Assembly (NCBI RefSeq): GCF_900110555.1
Contig: NZ_FOEE01000005.1
Coordinates: 62,001-126,000 of the forward strand
Source: Trujillonella endophytica
GTDB taxonomy: Bacteria > Actinomycetota > Actinomycetes > Mycobacteriales > Geodermatophilaceae
DNA: 64,000 nucleotides
Direction of reading: 5' to 3'
Position numbers and translations under genes: made by a program. The notes below the pieces were generated by a model. That model was not told where the DNA came from and did not search any database. It worked only from the letters and a program-made list of their open reading frames with translations. This document shows, piece by piece, positions 10,702 to 20,003 of this stretch; within the stretch, counting starts at the first letter, position 1, and every line of letters begins with the position of its first letter.

Positions 10702-12279
10702 TCAGCAGCCGCGCACGGCGTAGTCGCGCAGCGGGGGCCAGGACGCCGCCGGGGTCGTGGTCCAGTCGAAGACCGACACCCCGATCGCGCCCTGGTCGGC
10801 GGCCGCCCGCGCCATGGCCGCGTAGTCGGCGGCCGGCAGGTCGACGCCGAAGCCGCCGATGACCGACACCGCGGCGCACGGCTCACCGAGGTGGGCGCGC
10901 ACCCGGGCGATGTTCTCGCTGGTGTAGCGGTAGGCGTCGCGCCAGCCCGAGGCCGCGGTCCGGTTGCTCCAGTACGCCATCGGCATCCACACCTGGTAGT
11001 GCGGGGCGAGCTGCCGCCACGGGAAGCGCGGCCAGTACGCGGTGTTGAGCACGTCGGTGACCACGGGCGGCAGCACGATGGCGCCGAGGGTGGTGGTCGG
11101 GGCGGCGGCGGCCAGCCGGACCGAGAGGTCCACCAGCCGCGCGTTGCGCAGGTCGACGTCGGCGACCGACAGGTCCTCGATGTCCACCGCCACGGCGTCG
11201 AAGGCCTGGCCGCCGGCGCGGAAGTCCACCATCGCGCGCAGCCGTCGCAGGTCGGCGTCGACGTCGGTGAGGTGCGGGAGGTACCAGGCGACGACCTGCA
11301 TGCCCCGCGCGTGCGAGCGGGTGAGGAACTGGCCGAGCAGGTCGGGGCTGATCAGGTCCGGGTAGCGCGGGTCGTCCGCGGCGGCCTGGAGGTAGACGGT
11401 GTCCACCCCGGCGTCGGCCATGGCATCGACGGTCGCCGGCGTGATCGGCGGGTTCGCGCCGGCGAACTCGCGGCTGAACCGGAACCGGGTCACCCACGTG
11501 CCCGACCGGTCGTAGGGGCCGAGCACCGCGGTGCGCACGGCGCCGGTGGCCGCCGTCCAGCGCAGGAAGCCGCCCTGGAAGTCGCTCTGCCGGCCGGCGA
11601 CGACGTCGTACTCGTCGGTGATGGGGTAGCCGAGGACGCTGCGCTCCAGGCCCATCGACCGCCACGTGCCGAGGATCGCGCCGTGCACCTCGTGCGCACC
11701 CGTGGCCGGGGTCCAGTAGACCGCCCCGCCCTGGAAGAACGAGCCGCGGCCGATCCCGTCGGGTGCGGTGAGCTCGTCGGTGATCGGGTAGCCGAGGACG
11801 CTGCGCTCCAGGCCCATCGACCGCCACTTGGCGAAGATCGCGCCGTGCACCTCGTGCGCGCCCGTGGCCGGGGTCCAGTAGACCGCCCCGCCCTGGAAGA
11901 ACGAGCCGCGGCCGATCCCGTCGGGTGCGGTGAGCTCGTCGGTGACCGGATAGCCGAGCACGCTGCGCTCCCAGCCCAGGGAGGCCCACTTCGCGAGGAT
12001 CGCGCCGTGCACCTCGCGCGCGCCGGTCGCGGGGGTCCAGTAGATGGACCCGCCCGCGTAGTACTGGAAGCGACCCACCCCGTCGGGTGCCGTCAGGACG
12101 GCCGTGGTCGGGGCCCCGAGGAAGCCGGTGGCCCCGCCGAGCTCGCAGTGCCGGCGCACGACCGGGTCGGCCTGCGTGCACACCGGGGCGGCGACCGCCG
12201 CGGGCGCATGCACCAGCGCGGCCGTGAGGAAGACGATCAGCAGCGCCGCCAGCGCTCCACCGCGATGCCGGACCAGCAC
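10702..12279 (-). CDS. Secreted LGFP-repeat protein with C-terminal TIM-barrel-like domain
   Basis: 525 aa. The start is GTG 12279, preceded by GGGAGGTGG at a good distance. The N-terminus (basic RHR, then a long hydrophobic run ending APAAVAAP) is a signal peptide. Residues about 40-250 are LGFP repeats, three nearly identical, each with LGYP-TDEL, GRGSFFQGGAVYWTPATGAH and EVHGAI; this module is thought to anchor proteins in the actinobacterial cell envelope. The C-terminal half has a barrel-like pattern (VDTVYLQAA, MQVVAWYLP, FDAVAVDIEDL, IGVSVFDW), resembling glycoside-hydrolase-like domains of unknown activity. It probably acts at or outside the wall. Confidence 0.75.
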   Translation of the reverse strand: MLVRHRGGALAALLIVFLTAALVHAPAAVAAPVCTQADPVVRRHCELGGATGFLGAPTTAVLTAPDGVGRFQYYAGGSIYWTPATGAREVHGAILAKWASLGWERSVLGYPVTDELTAPDGIGRGSFFQGGAVYWTPATGAHEVHGAIFAKWRSMGLERSVLGYPITDELTAPDGIGRGSFFQGGAVYWTPATGAHEVHGAILGTWRSMGLERSVLGYPITDEYDVVAGRQSDFQGGFLRWTAATGAVRTAVLGPYDRSGTWVTRFRFSREFAGANPPITPATVDAMADAGVDTVYLQAAADDPRYPDLISPDLLGQFLTRSHARGMQVVAWYLPHLTDVDADLRRLRAMVDFRAGGQAFDAVAVDIEDLSVADVDLRNARLVDLSVRLAAAAPTTTLGAIVLPPVVTDVLNTAYWPRFPWRQLAPHYQVWMPMAYWSNRTAASGWRDAYRYTSENIARVRAHLGEPCAAVSVIGGFGVDLPAADYAAMARAAADQGAIGVSVFDWTTTPAASWPPLRDYAVRGC

Positions 12280-12317
12280 GGGGACCACCTCCCGGAGAGG
12301 CGCCGGGGCCGCACCGG

Positions 12318-12349
12318 CCCGGCACGCCGAGGGTGCTCGGCGTGCCGGG
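12318..12349. repeat. Perfect 14-bp stem with GGTG loop
   Basis: CCCGGCACGCCGAG at 12318-12331 and CTCGGCGTGCCGGG at 12336-12349 are perfect complements around GGTG. It lies between the divergent starts at 12279 and 12483. A terminator is unexpected between divergent genes, so a leader hairpin or regulatory dyad is more likely. Confidence 0.7.
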
Positions 12350-12482
12350 ACGCGGGCCAGGGTCCGCCGTCCCGGGAGCCAGGGCCCCAGGGCCCCGGCG
12401 GGGACGACGTCCGGCCGCGGCGGGGCGAGGGCGGCCCGCCCAGGGTGGAGGCGTTCCAGCCGTCGGACCCAGGGGAGACCCC

Positions 12483-13829
12483 ATGGCACGGGAGCGGACG
12501 GGCCGGCGCGTCCCGGTGGACCGCGCCGGCCCGGCCGACCTGGCGATGCGGTCCCTGGGCCGGCGGGGCCTGCCCATGCAACTGGCGGCGGTGCTCGTGC
12601 TGGCCCCCGCAGAGCGCGGCCCCGAGGAGGTGGCCCGCGTCCTCGCCGGGCGCCTGGGGGGCGTGCGGCGGCTGCGCCAGCGGCTGGAGCGGACGCCGCC
12701 GGGCGGCGGTCGGCCGGTGTGGGTCGACGACGCCCGCGCGGACCCGGCGCGGCACGTCCGGCAGCTGCCCTGCCCGCCGCCGGGGGACGAGCAGGCGCTG
12801 CTGGACCTGGCCGCCGCGCTGGTGAGCGAGCCGCTGCCCGCGGACCGGCCGGGGTGGGCGGCGACCGTGGTGACGGGGCTGGCGGCCGGTCGCACCGGCG
12901 TGGTCGTCGTCCTCTCCCACGTCCTGGTCGACGGCATCGGCGGTCTGGCGCTGCTGGCCGCGGTCGTCGACGGTGCCCCCGCCGCCGTCCCGGAGCCGCC
13001 CCGGCCGCGGCCGGCCTACCCGGTCCTCGCCTCCGACGCCCTGCGCAGCCGCGCGCGGGCGCTGCGGCGCCTGCCGGCCGGCGTCCGCGAGCTCCGCGAC
13101 GCCACCCGGGCGGCCGGCCGCGCGCGGACGCCGCCGGCCGGGCCGTGCTCGCTCCTGGCACCGACGGGGACGACCAGCCGCGCCGCCGCGGTCGCGGTCG
13201 ACCTCGGCCGGCTGCACGCCGCCGCCCACCGCGCCGGAGGCACCGTGAACGATGCCCTGCTGGTCGCCGTCGCCGGGGCGCTCGGCGCCCTCCTGGCCGC
13301 CCGCGGGGAGGCGGTGGACCCGCTCCTGGTCACCGTGGTGGTCACGGCCCGGCGGACGGCGGGCACCGACCGGCTGGGCAACGCGACCACGCCCCTCGTG
13401 GTCGCGGTCCCGGTGGCCGGCAGCCCGGCCGACCGGCTGGCGCGGTTCGCCGGCACGGTCCGCGCGGCCCGGGACTCGGCGGCCGGCCCGTCGCTGCCGG
13501 CGCTGCTGGGACCGGTCTTCCGGCTGCTCGCGGCGGCCGGCGCCTACCGCTGGTACCTCCGCCGCCAGCGCCGGTTCCACACCCTGGTGAGCAACGTGCC
13601 CGGACCCGACCGGCCCCTCGCGCTGGCCGGCCACGCCGTCGAGCGGGTCGTCCCGCTGGCCGTCGGCGAGGCCGGCAACGTCACCGTCGCCTTCGACGCG
13701 CTCTCCTACGCCGGCACGCTGACGGTGACGGCGATCGTCGACGCCGACCGGGTGCCGGACCTGCCGGTGCTCGTCGCCGCGCTCGACGCGCAGTTCGCGG
13801 CCCTCGGAGCACCGGCGGCGGCTCCCTGA
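12483..13829 (+). CDS. WS/DGAT-family O-acyltransferase
   Basis: 448 aa from ATG 12483 with AGGGGAG upstream. The fold pattern is that of wax ester synthase/diacylglycerol acyltransferases: a candidate active site LSHVLVDGIGG, then GTVNDALL (the conserved ND region) and LVSNVPGP near the C-terminus. The canonical HHxxxDG motif is present as SHVLVDG, with the first His replaced by Ser but the catalytic second His and DG kept. It would transfer acyl-CoA to alcohols or diacylglycerol for storage lipid. It diverges from the LGFP gene and is followed by an alcohol dehydrogenase, which could in principle supply or remove alcohol. Confidence 0.8.
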   Translation: MARERTGRRVPVDRAGPADLAMRSLGRRGLPMQLAAVLVLAPAERGPEEVARVLAGRLGGVRRLRQRLERTPPGGGRPVWVDDARADPARHVRQLPCPPPGDEQALLDLAAALVSEPLPADRPGWAATVVTGLAAGRTGVVVVLSHVLVDGIGGLALLAAVVDGAPAAVPEPPRPRPAYPVLASDALRSRARALRRLPAGVRELRDATRAAGRARTPPAGPCSLLAPTGTTSRAAAVAVDLGRLHAAAHRAGGTVNDALLVAVAGALGALLAARGEAVDPLLVTVVVTARRTAGTDRLGNATTPLVVAVPVAGSPADRLARFAGTVRAARDSAAGPSLPALLGPVFRLLAAAGAYRWYLRRQRRFHTLVSNVPGPDRPLALAGHAVERVVPLAVGEAGNVTVAFDALSYAGTLTVTAIVDADRVPDLPVLVAALDAQFAALGAPAAAP

Positions 13830-13883
13830 CGCCGGTGCCCGCGCGGCCGGACCTCGGCGGCGGGCCGTGGTGCCCGCCCGGCC

Positions 13884-13899
13884 GGGACCTTCGGCGCCT
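13884..13899. promoter_or_regulatory. DosR-box-like site
   Basis: GGGACCTTCGGCGCCT lies 56 bases upstream of the alcohol dehydrogenase start. It shares GGGACCTTCGGC with the site at 52440 and differs by few bases from that at 45237. The assignment is by resemblance only. Confidence 0.45.
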
Positions 13900-13955
13900 G
13901 CGGGGTGGCCGCGCCGACCGGTGGACTGGGTGCACCGACGAGCGGGAGGTCAGCC

Positions 13956-14993
13956 ATGCAGGCGCTGGTGTACTACGGCCCGGGCAAGCGGAGCTGGGAG
14001 GAGGTGCCCGACCCACGGGTCCAGGACCCCGACGACGCCGTCGTCCGGGTGGACGGGTTCACCATCTGCGGCACCGACCTGCACATCCTGCGGGGGGACG
14101 TGCCCGAGGTGGCGCCCGGCACGGTGCTGGGGCACGAGGCGGTCGGCACGGTCATCGAGGTCGGCCCCGGCGTGCGCACGGTGGCGGCGGGGGACCGGGT
14201 GCTGGTGTCGTGCATCAGCGCGTGCGGCCGGTGCGCGTACTGCCGGGAGGCCCGCTACGGGCAGTGCCGAGGGGGCGGCGGCTGGATCCTGGGCCACACG
14301 ACGCACGGGGTGCAGGCGGAGGCGGTCCGCGTGCCGTTCGCCGACGGTTCGGTGCACCCGCTGCCGGAGGGGGTGGCCGACGACGCGGCGCTCATGCTGG
14401 CCGACATCCTGCCGACGTCCTACGAGGTCGGGGCGCTCAACGCCCGGGTCCGGCCCGGGGACACCGTCGTCGTCGTCGGTGCCGGACCCATCGGCCTCGC
14501 CGCCGTGCTCACCGCCGGGCTGTACACGCCGCAGCGGATCGTCGTCGTCGATCCGGTGGAGGCCCGGCGGGCGGCCGCGGTCTCCTTCGGCGCGGAGCTC
14601 GCGCTCTCGCCGGACGACGACGTGGTGGCCGCGGTGCGCGAGCTGACCGGCGGGCTGGGGGCCGACGTCGGCATCGAGGCCGTGGGACTGCCGGCGGCGT
14701 TCGACCTCGCGGTCGACGTCGTCCGCCCGGGCGGGCGGATCGCCAACATCGGGGTGCACGGCAGGCCGACGACGCTGCACCTCGAGGACCTGTGGATCCG
14801 CGACGTCACGATCACCACCGGCCTGGTCGACACCTCCTCGACGCCGATGCTGCTGCGGATGCTGCAGACCGGGAAGCTCGACGCGGGGCGGATCGTCACC
14901 CACCGGTTCGGCTTCGACCAGGTGCCCCAGGCCTACGACCTGTTCGACGACCCCGTCGCCTCGGGCGCCCTGAAGGTCGCCGTCCTCCGCTGA
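13956..14993 (+). CDS. Zinc-dependent alcohol dehydrogenase (MDR family)
   Basis: 345 aa from ATG 13956 with GGGAGGTC upstream. Catalytic-zinc ligands appear as ICGTDLH (Cys), GHEAVG (His-Glu) and a later acidic residue. The structural zinc lobe is partial: CGRCAYCREARYGQC. The nucleotide-binding Rossmann motif is VVVVGAGPIGLAA. The region GGGGWILGHTTHGVQAE resembles dehydrogenases close to threonine/alcohol types in actinobacteria. It would oxidise an alcohol or reduce an aldehyde with NAD(P). It stands alone, with a DosR-box-like site 56 bases upstream, suggesting induction in hypoxia or dormancy. Confidence 0.85.
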   Translation: MQALVYYGPGKRSWEEVPDPRVQDPDDAVVRVDGFTICGTDLHILRGDVPEVAPGTVLGHEAVGTVIEVGPGVRTVAAGDRVLVSCISACGRCAYCREARYGQCRGGGGWILGHTTHGVQAEAVRVPFADGSVHPLPEGVADDAALMLADILPTSYEVGALNARVRPGDTVVVVGAGPIGLAAVLTAGLYTPQRIVVVDPVEARRAAAVSFGAELALSPDDDVVAAVRELTGGLGADVGIEAVGLPAAFDLAVDVVRPGGRIANIGVHGRPTTLHLEDLWIRDVTITTGLVDTSSTPMLLRMLQTGKLDAGRIVTHRFGFDQVPQAYDLFDDPVASGALKVAVLR

Positions 14994-15008
14994 CCCGGCC
15001 GCCCGCGG

Positions 15009-17549
15009 TCAGGCGCGGGCGATCGCGTCGAGGACCTGCAGCCGGGCCGCCCGCCGGGCGGGACCGACGGCGGCCAGCACCCCGATCACCGCGGCGACGA
15101 GCAGGAAGACCAGCATCCGCGGCACGGGCACCGCGAGCTCGCTGATGCCCTGGTCGGCCAGCGCCCGGCTGAGCGCGACGCCGAACAGGGTGCCCAGCAC
15201 GATGCCGAGCACGGCGCCGTACAGCGAGATGACGACGGCCTCCAGCCGGATCATGCGGCGCAGCTGCCCGCGGCCGAGCCCGACCGCGCGCAGCAGCCCG
15301 ATCTCCCGGGTCCGCTCGATCACCGACATGGCCAGCGTGTTCACGATGCCCAGGGCGGCGATGACGACCGACAGCACGAGCATCGCGTTGATGAGCAGCA
15401 GCAGCTGGTCGACCTGGCCCTTCTGCTCGTCCTGGAACTCGGACTGGTCCTTGAGGTCGACGACGGGGTAGGCGGCCAGCACGTCCTCCAGCCCGGGCCG
15501 GACGTCGGCGGGCGAGGCGCCCTCGGCCAGGTCCACGTACAGGAAGCGGTCCAGCGCGACCCCGCCGGCGCCGGCGAGGGTGTCGAGGGAGATCACGGTC
15601 GAGCCCATCACCTGGTTGGTCTCGTAGATGCCGCCGACGACGAGCTCCCGCTCCCGGCCGTCGATGCTCAGCATCTCGACCGTGTCACCGACCGCCCAGC
15701 CCCGGGAGTCCGCGGTCGGCTCGTCGACGACGAGGCCGTCGCCCAGGTCGTCCGCGGAGCCGCTCACCCAGGTCAGCTCGATGCTGCGGTCGAGCCCGGC
15801 CGGGTCGACGGCGGTCAGGAACGCCGTCTCGCCGTCGAGCTGGGCCCCTCCCCAGCGCATCGGCATGACGGTGTCGACGTCGTCGACGGCGGCGATCTCG
15901 TCGGCGACGTCCGGGCTGAAGGGCGCCCCGACGGCGCTGGACACCACGAACTCGGCCCGGATCGACCCGGCGATCAGCGCGTCGATGCTCTTGTTGGTCG
16001 ACGCCCCGATGACGCTGAACGCGCTCACCAGCGCCAGCCCGATCATCAGGGCCGAGGCGGTGGCCGCGGTCCGGCGCGGGTTGCGGATGGCGTTCTCCTG
16101 GGCCAGGCGCCCGGTGGTACCCCACAGCCGCGGCAGCAGCGCGCCGACCAGGCGCAGGAACGGCCGGGCCAGCACCGGGCTGAGCGCCGTGGTGCCCAGG
16201 ATCAGGGCGAGGGCGCCGAGGCCGACGAACGAGGCCCCCGTGCCGCCGTCGTCGGCGAGGGTCCCGCTGATCAGCGCGGCCACCCCGGCCGCGACGAGCA
16301 CGATCCCGATCACGGTGCGCCGGCGCAGGCCGCGGTGCACCTGGGCGACGTCGTCGCGCATCGCCGCGATCGGCGGCGTGCGCGCGGCCCGCCGCGCCGG
16401 CACGTAGGCGGCGACCAGCGTGACCAGGACGCCGACGACGTAGCACCACAGCACCGTGTCCCCGGCGAAGACCAGGCTGCCGTCCAGCGTCAGGCCGAAC
16501 GATCCGAACAGCGCGCGCAGGCCGGCGGCCACCCCGTACCCGGCGGCGATCCCGATGGTGGAACCGATCACGCCCAGCACCAGCGCCTCGGCGAGGACCG
16601 ACCGGGTGACCTGGCTCCTGCTCGCGCCGAGCGCGCGCAGCAGAGCCAGCTCCTGCGTCCGCTGCGCGACCAGCATCGAGAAGGTGTTGAGGATGATGAA
16701 CGTGCCGACGAACAGCGCCACGCCGGCGAAGACGAGCAGGAAGACGTTGATGAACTGCAGCGCCTCGGAGAAGTCCGACGCCAGGCTGTCGGCCTGCTCG
16801 GTCGCCGTCTTCACGTCGTAGTCCGACCCGACGACCGCGGCCACGCGCTCGGCGAGTTCGTCGTCGCCCACGCCGTCCTCGGCGGCCACCCCGATGCCGG
16901 TGAACTGCCCGGGAGCGGTGAGCAGCTCCTGCGCGGTCGCCGCGTCGAAGGCGGTCAGCGAAGCCCCGGCCAGGCCGCCCTCGTCGCCGAACCGGAACGT
17001 GCCGACGAGCTCGGCCTCGATCCGCGGGCCGGGCGTGAGCACGGTGACCGTGTCGCCGACGGCGAAGCCGGTCTCCTCCGCCGAGTTCGTGTCGATCATG
17101 ATCTCGTCGGGCGCGGTGGCGGCCCGCCCGTCGACCAGCGTGGTCGGCGAGAGGGACTCCTCGGTGTCCCAGCTGATGCCCAGCCCGGGCGCGCCGCCGG
17201 TGTCGAGCACCTCGCCGTCGCGGTCGAGGATGTAGACCCCCTCGGCCTGGACGTTGCCCTCGACGGCCGCGACGCCGTCGACGGCCGCGATCTCCTCGAC
17301 CAGCTCGGCCGGGACGTAGGTGGCGGTGCCGCCGGTGCCGGTGCCGGTGAGCCCCTGGTCGAAGGCGGCCGCCCGGGTGACGTTGACGTCGGCCGCGGTG
17401 CTGCGGAACAGGTCGTTGAAGGTCTTGCTCAGGGTGTCGGTGAAGATCAGCGTCCCGGCCACGAAGGCGACGCCCAGCACGATCGCCAGGCCGGACAGCG
17501 CCAGGCGCAGCTTGTGCGCCAGCAGGTTGCGGTACGTGGTCCGCCACAC
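15009..17549 (-). CDS. ABC transporter permease, FtsX/MacB type
   Basis: 846 aa from GTG 17549, one base after the stop of the ATPase gene. Architecture: one TM helix near the N-terminus (LRLALSGLAIVLGVAFVAGT), a large periplasm-side domain, three TM helices around 255-380, a second half starting RRTAATASALMIGLALVSAF, another extracellular domain, and three C-terminal helices ending in an FtsX motif (ERTREIGLLRAVGLGRGQLRRM). This is the duplicated FtsX permease of the lipoprotein/peptide exporter type. Together with the adjacent ATPase it forms a complete two-gene exporter; the substrate is unknown. Confidence 0.9.
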   Translation of the reverse strand: MWRTTYRNLLAHKLRLALSGLAIVLGVAFVAGTLIFTDTLSKTFNDLFRSTAADVNVTRAAAFDQGLTGTGTGGTATYVPAELVEEIAAVDGVAAVEGNVQAEGVYILDRDGEVLDTGGAPGLGISWDTEESLSPTTLVDGRAATAPDEIMIDTNSAEETGFAVGDTVTVLTPGPRIEAELVGTFRFGDEGGLAGASLTAFDAATAQELLTAPGQFTGIGVAAEDGVGDDELAERVAAVVGSDYDVKTATEQADSLASDFSEALQFINVFLLVFAGVALFVGTFIILNTFSMLVAQRTQELALLRALGASRSQVTRSVLAEALVLGVIGSTIGIAAGYGVAAGLRALFGSFGLTLDGSLVFAGDTVLWCYVVGVLVTLVAAYVPARRAARTPPIAAMRDDVAQVHRGLRRRTVIGIVLVAAGVAALISGTLADDGGTGASFVGLGALALILGTTALSPVLARPFLRLVGALLPRLWGTTGRLAQENAIRNPRRTAATASALMIGLALVSAFSVIGASTNKSIDALIAGSIRAEFVVSSAVGAPFSPDVADEIAAVDDVDTVMPMRWGGAQLDGETAFLTAVDPAGLDRSIELTWVSGSADDLGDGLVVDEPTADSRGWAVGDTVEMLSIDGRERELVVGGIYETNQVMGSTVISLDTLAGAGGVALDRFLYVDLAEGASPADVRPGLEDVLAAYPVVDLKDQSEFQDEQKGQVDQLLLLINAMLVLSVVIAALGIVNTLAMSVIERTREIGLLRAVGLGRGQLRRMIRLEAVVISLYGAVLGIVLGTLFGVALSRALADQGISELAVPVPRMLVFLLVAAVIGVLAAVGPARRAARLQVLDAIARA

Positions 17550-17550
17550 G

Positions 17551-18381
17551 TCAGCGCACCCCGGCCCGCGATCCGTCGCCGGCGGGCGCGTCGGCCGGAG
17601 CCGCGCGGTCGCCGCCGCCCTCGGGGTCGAAGGCCTTCATCCGCTCGAGCACGCGGTCGGCGGTGGGCTCGAGCATCTCGTCGACGATCCGGCCGTCGGC
17701 CAGGAACAGCACCCGGTCGGCGTAGCTGGCGGCCATCGGGTCGTGCGTCACCATGACCACCGTCTGGCCCATCTCGCGGACCGAGCGGCGCAGGAAGTCC
17801 AGGACGTCGGCGCCGCTGCGGGAGTCCAGGTTCCCGGTCGGCTCGTCGGCGAAGACGATGTCGGGGCGCCCGGCCAGCGCGCGGGCGCACGCCACCCGCT
17901 GCTGCTGCCCGCCGGAGAGCTCGCTGGGGCGGTGTGCCAGCCGCGGCCGCAGTCCGACGGTGTCCACCACCAGGTCCAGCCACTCGCGGTCGGGGCGGCG
18001 GCCGGCGATGTCCATCGGCAGCGTGATGTTCTCCAGCGCGGTCAGGGTGGGGAGCAGGTTGTAGGCCTGGAAGACGAACCCGACGTGGTCGCGCCGCAGC
18101 ACCGTGAGCGCCTTGTCGTCGAGGGTGCTCAGGTCGACGTCGCCGATGTAGGCCTGCCCGCCGGTGACCGAGTCCAGGCCGGCCATGCAGTGCATGAGGG
18201 TCGACTTGCCGGACCCGGACGGGCCCATGATCGCGGTGAAGCGGCCGCGGTCGAAGTCGACGTCGACCCCGTCGAGCGCCACCACCCGGGTGTCGCCCTC
18301 GCCGAAGACCTTGGTGAGGGAGCGCCCGCGGGCCGCGGGCGTCGTCGGGGACTGCGGGTCGCTGTGCGGGAAGGAGGACAC
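17551..18381 (-). CDS. ABC transporter ATP-binding protein, MacB/LolD type
   Basis: 276 aa. The start is GTG 18381, preceded by TGGAG at five bases; longer frames upstream are not supported. Walker A GPSGSGKST, Q-loop FQAYNLLPTLTALEN, signature LSGGQQQRVACARAL, Walker B IVFADEPTGNLD and H-loop VTHD are all present. The QQQRV signature and the EPTGNLD wording are typical of the MacB/LolD exporter family. It energises the FtsX-type permease encoded directly downstream. An extra C-terminal tail of about 30 residues is rich in Gly, Ala and Asp. Confidence 0.92.
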   Translation of the reverse strand: MSSFPHSDPQSPTTPAARGRSLTKVFGEGDTRVVALDGVDVDFDRGRFTAIMGPSGSGKSTLMHCMAGLDSVTGGQAYIGDVDLSTLDDKALTVLRRDHVGFVFQAYNLLPTLTALENITLPMDIAGRRPDREWLDLVVDTVGLRPRLAHRPSELSGGQQQRVACARALAGRPDIVFADEPTGNLDSRSGADVLDFLRRSVREMGQTVVMVTHDPMAASYADRVLFLADGRIVDEMLEPTADRVLERMKAFDPEGGGDRAAPADAPAGDGSRAGVR

Positions 18382-18580
18382 GGGAACTCCAGGGGGTGGG
18401 GGGCCGGCCGCCTGCAGGTCGACGCTAGGGAAGGCGGCGGGCGGCGGGAAGGCCTTCATGCGCTCCGCGGCGGCCCGTGCGGCGGCGCCGGCGCGCCGCC
18501 CGGGCCGGGCGGCCCTTGCCTGTGGGCCGCGGGGTCGCGACACTCCCCGCACCCTGCCCGACGACGTGCGGAGGCCTCCC

Positions 18581-18931
18581 GTGTCCGAACCCGCAGACCC
18601 CACCGCGAGCACCTCCCCGGACCCCTCCCGCAGCGGGGACGACGTCGCGGAGGCGATCCGGGTCGCCGAGCAGGGGACGTCGGTCCCCGAGGTGCACGAC
18701 GGCGGAACCGGCGACACCACCGGCGAGGCCCCGGTCGAGCAGGTCCGGGACGACCCGGAGATGACCGAGGGTCAGGTCGTGCTGGGGGAGGGGGAGCCGG
18801 GGCGGCACCGCTCGATCGGCCTGGACCCGGAGGCGGGCAGCTCGGGGGCCGCTCAGTCCCAGCCCGGTGCCCGGATCTCCGACCGGGTCGCCGCGGGGGA
18901 GGAGCCCCCCGCCGATCCGGCGACGGGCTGA
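18581..18931 (+). CDS. Small acidic, probably disordered hypothetical protein
   Basis: 116 aa from GTG 18581 with GGAGG upstream. The composition is rich in Asp, Glu, Gly, Pro and Ser, with no hydrophobic core, no cysteines and no recognised domain; it is probably intrinsically disordered and cytoplasmic. It stands alone between the divergent ABC exporter and the convergent LysR gene. I do not recognise the family. The base composition and third-position GC look coding. Confidence 0.55.
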   Translation: MSEPADPTASTSPDPSRSGDDVAEAIRVAEQGTSVPEVHDGGTGDTTGEAPVEQVRDDPEMTEGQVVLGEGEPGRHRSIGLDPEAGSSGAAQSQPGARISDRVAAGEEPPADPATG

Positions 18932-18935
18932 CCGG

Positions 18936-19886
18936 TCAGCTCCACAGCTCCACCCGCACGGTCGGGCGCGGCGGTGCCGCCCGGGGCGACCGGGCCAGCA
19001 GGGCCGCGGTCGCCGCCGGGGTCGTGAGGAACCGCTGCAGCGCGCGGGCGGCGGGGGTCGCGCGGTCGTCGCCGGGGACGACGGACCACCACAGGCCCGT
19101 CACCGGTGTGCCCTCGACCGGCAGCCGGACGAGGTCGCCCCGCCGCACCTCGTCCCGGGCGGCATGGGCGAGGGCGAGCACCACCCCGCCGCCGTCCCGG
19201 GCCGCGAGCCGCGCGGCGGCCTCGCTCGGGTGCCGCTCGACCGCGAGCGCGGCGGGCAGCGCGCCGGCCCAGCGCGCCTCCTCGCTGCCCGGCTCGAACC
19301 CGTCCGGCCCGGTCAGCCACGGGCCCGCCGCGAGCTCCGCGGGGGCGGGCCGCCCCCGGCCGGCCAGCGGGTGGCCGGGCCCGGCCAGCGCGATCCGCTC
19401 GTAGCGCAGGAACGGCACCGCGTGCACCGGGCCGTCGGCGGACACCGGCCGCGCCGCCAGCACGATGTCGGCCGAGCGGTCGGCGAGCGCCTCCGCGGCG
19501 TGCTCGGCCGCGGCCCGGGCCAGGTCCACCGCCGTCCGCGGTGCACGGCGGGCGAAGGCGGCGAGGACGGGGCCGGCCACGTGCTCGGCGCAGGCCGCCG
19601 TGGCGAGCACCCGCAGGCGCGGGGCCGAGTCCGCCGCCGCCACCTCCGCCCGCGCCCGGTCGGCCAGCCGCACCAGTTCCCGCGCGCGGACGGCCAGGGC
19701 CCGACCTCCGGCGGTGAGCTCGATCCCGGTCCCCGTGCGCCGGAACAGCGCGTCGCCGAGGTCGCCGCGCAGCGCGGCCACGGCGGCCGAGACCGCCGGC
19801 TCGCTGACCCCCAGCGCCGCCGCGGCAGCCCGCACCGACCCCAGCTCGGCCACCAGCGCGAAGGTGCGCAGCTGGGTGAAGGTCAC
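18936..19886 (-). CDS. LysR-family regulator, probable CO dehydrogenase regulator
   Basis: 316 aa from GTG 19886 with AAGAGGG upstream. The N-terminal winged HTH is clear: [20 protein letters not shown], then [20 protein letters not shown]. The rest matches the LysR substrate-binding domain of two alpha/beta lobes. It is transcribed away from the cox operon across a 117-base region containing a TAACCG-TT-CGGTTA dyad. LysR-type regulators divergent from CO dehydrogenase genes are known in mycobacteria (CutR), so control of coxMSL is the likely role; the effector is unknown. Confidence 0.88.
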   Translation of the reverse strand: MTFTQLRTFALVAELGSVRAAAAALGVSEPAVSAAVAALRGDLGDALFRRTGTGIELTAGGRALAVRARELVRLADRARAEVAAADSAPRLRVLATAACAEHVAGPVLAAFARRAPRTAVDLARAAAEHAAEALADRSADIVLAARPVSADGPVHAVPFLRYERIALAGPGHPLAGRGRPAPAELAAGPWLTGPDGFEPGSEEARWAGALPAALAVERHPSEAAARLAARDGGGVVLALAHAARDEVRRGDLVRLPVEGTPVTGLWWSVVPGDDRATPAARALQRFLTTPAATAALLARSPRAAPPRPTVRVELWS

Positions 19887-19899
19887 CGTGCAGCCCTCT

Positions 19900-19913
19900 T
19901 AACCGTTCGGTTA
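19900..19913. promoter_or_regulatory. Perfect dyad in the LysR/cox intergenic region
   Basis: TAACCG, TT, CGGTTA is a perfect inverted repeat 14 bases before the LysR start codon, a plausible LysR (autoregulatory) operator. Confidence 0.5.
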
Positions 19914-19921
19914 GGACGATC

Positions 19922-19950
19922 TTGACAGTGATACAGGTCACAGACAAGGT
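19922..19950 (+). promoter_or_regulatory. Candidate cox promoter with CRP-like site
   Basis: A consensus -35 TTGACA sits at 19922-19927, with a weak -10 candidate (CAAGGT) 17 bases on. Between them, GTGA-N6-TCAC at 19928-19941 matches the core of the CRP/FNR-family operator. The position between -35 and -10 would fit repression, or indicate a different start site. Both assignments are by eye. Confidence 0.4.
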
Positions 19951-20003
19951 CTCCCGCACCAGGACCCCGGCGCGGGGTCCGGCGGCGGTCAGGGGGGCGC
20001 CCC

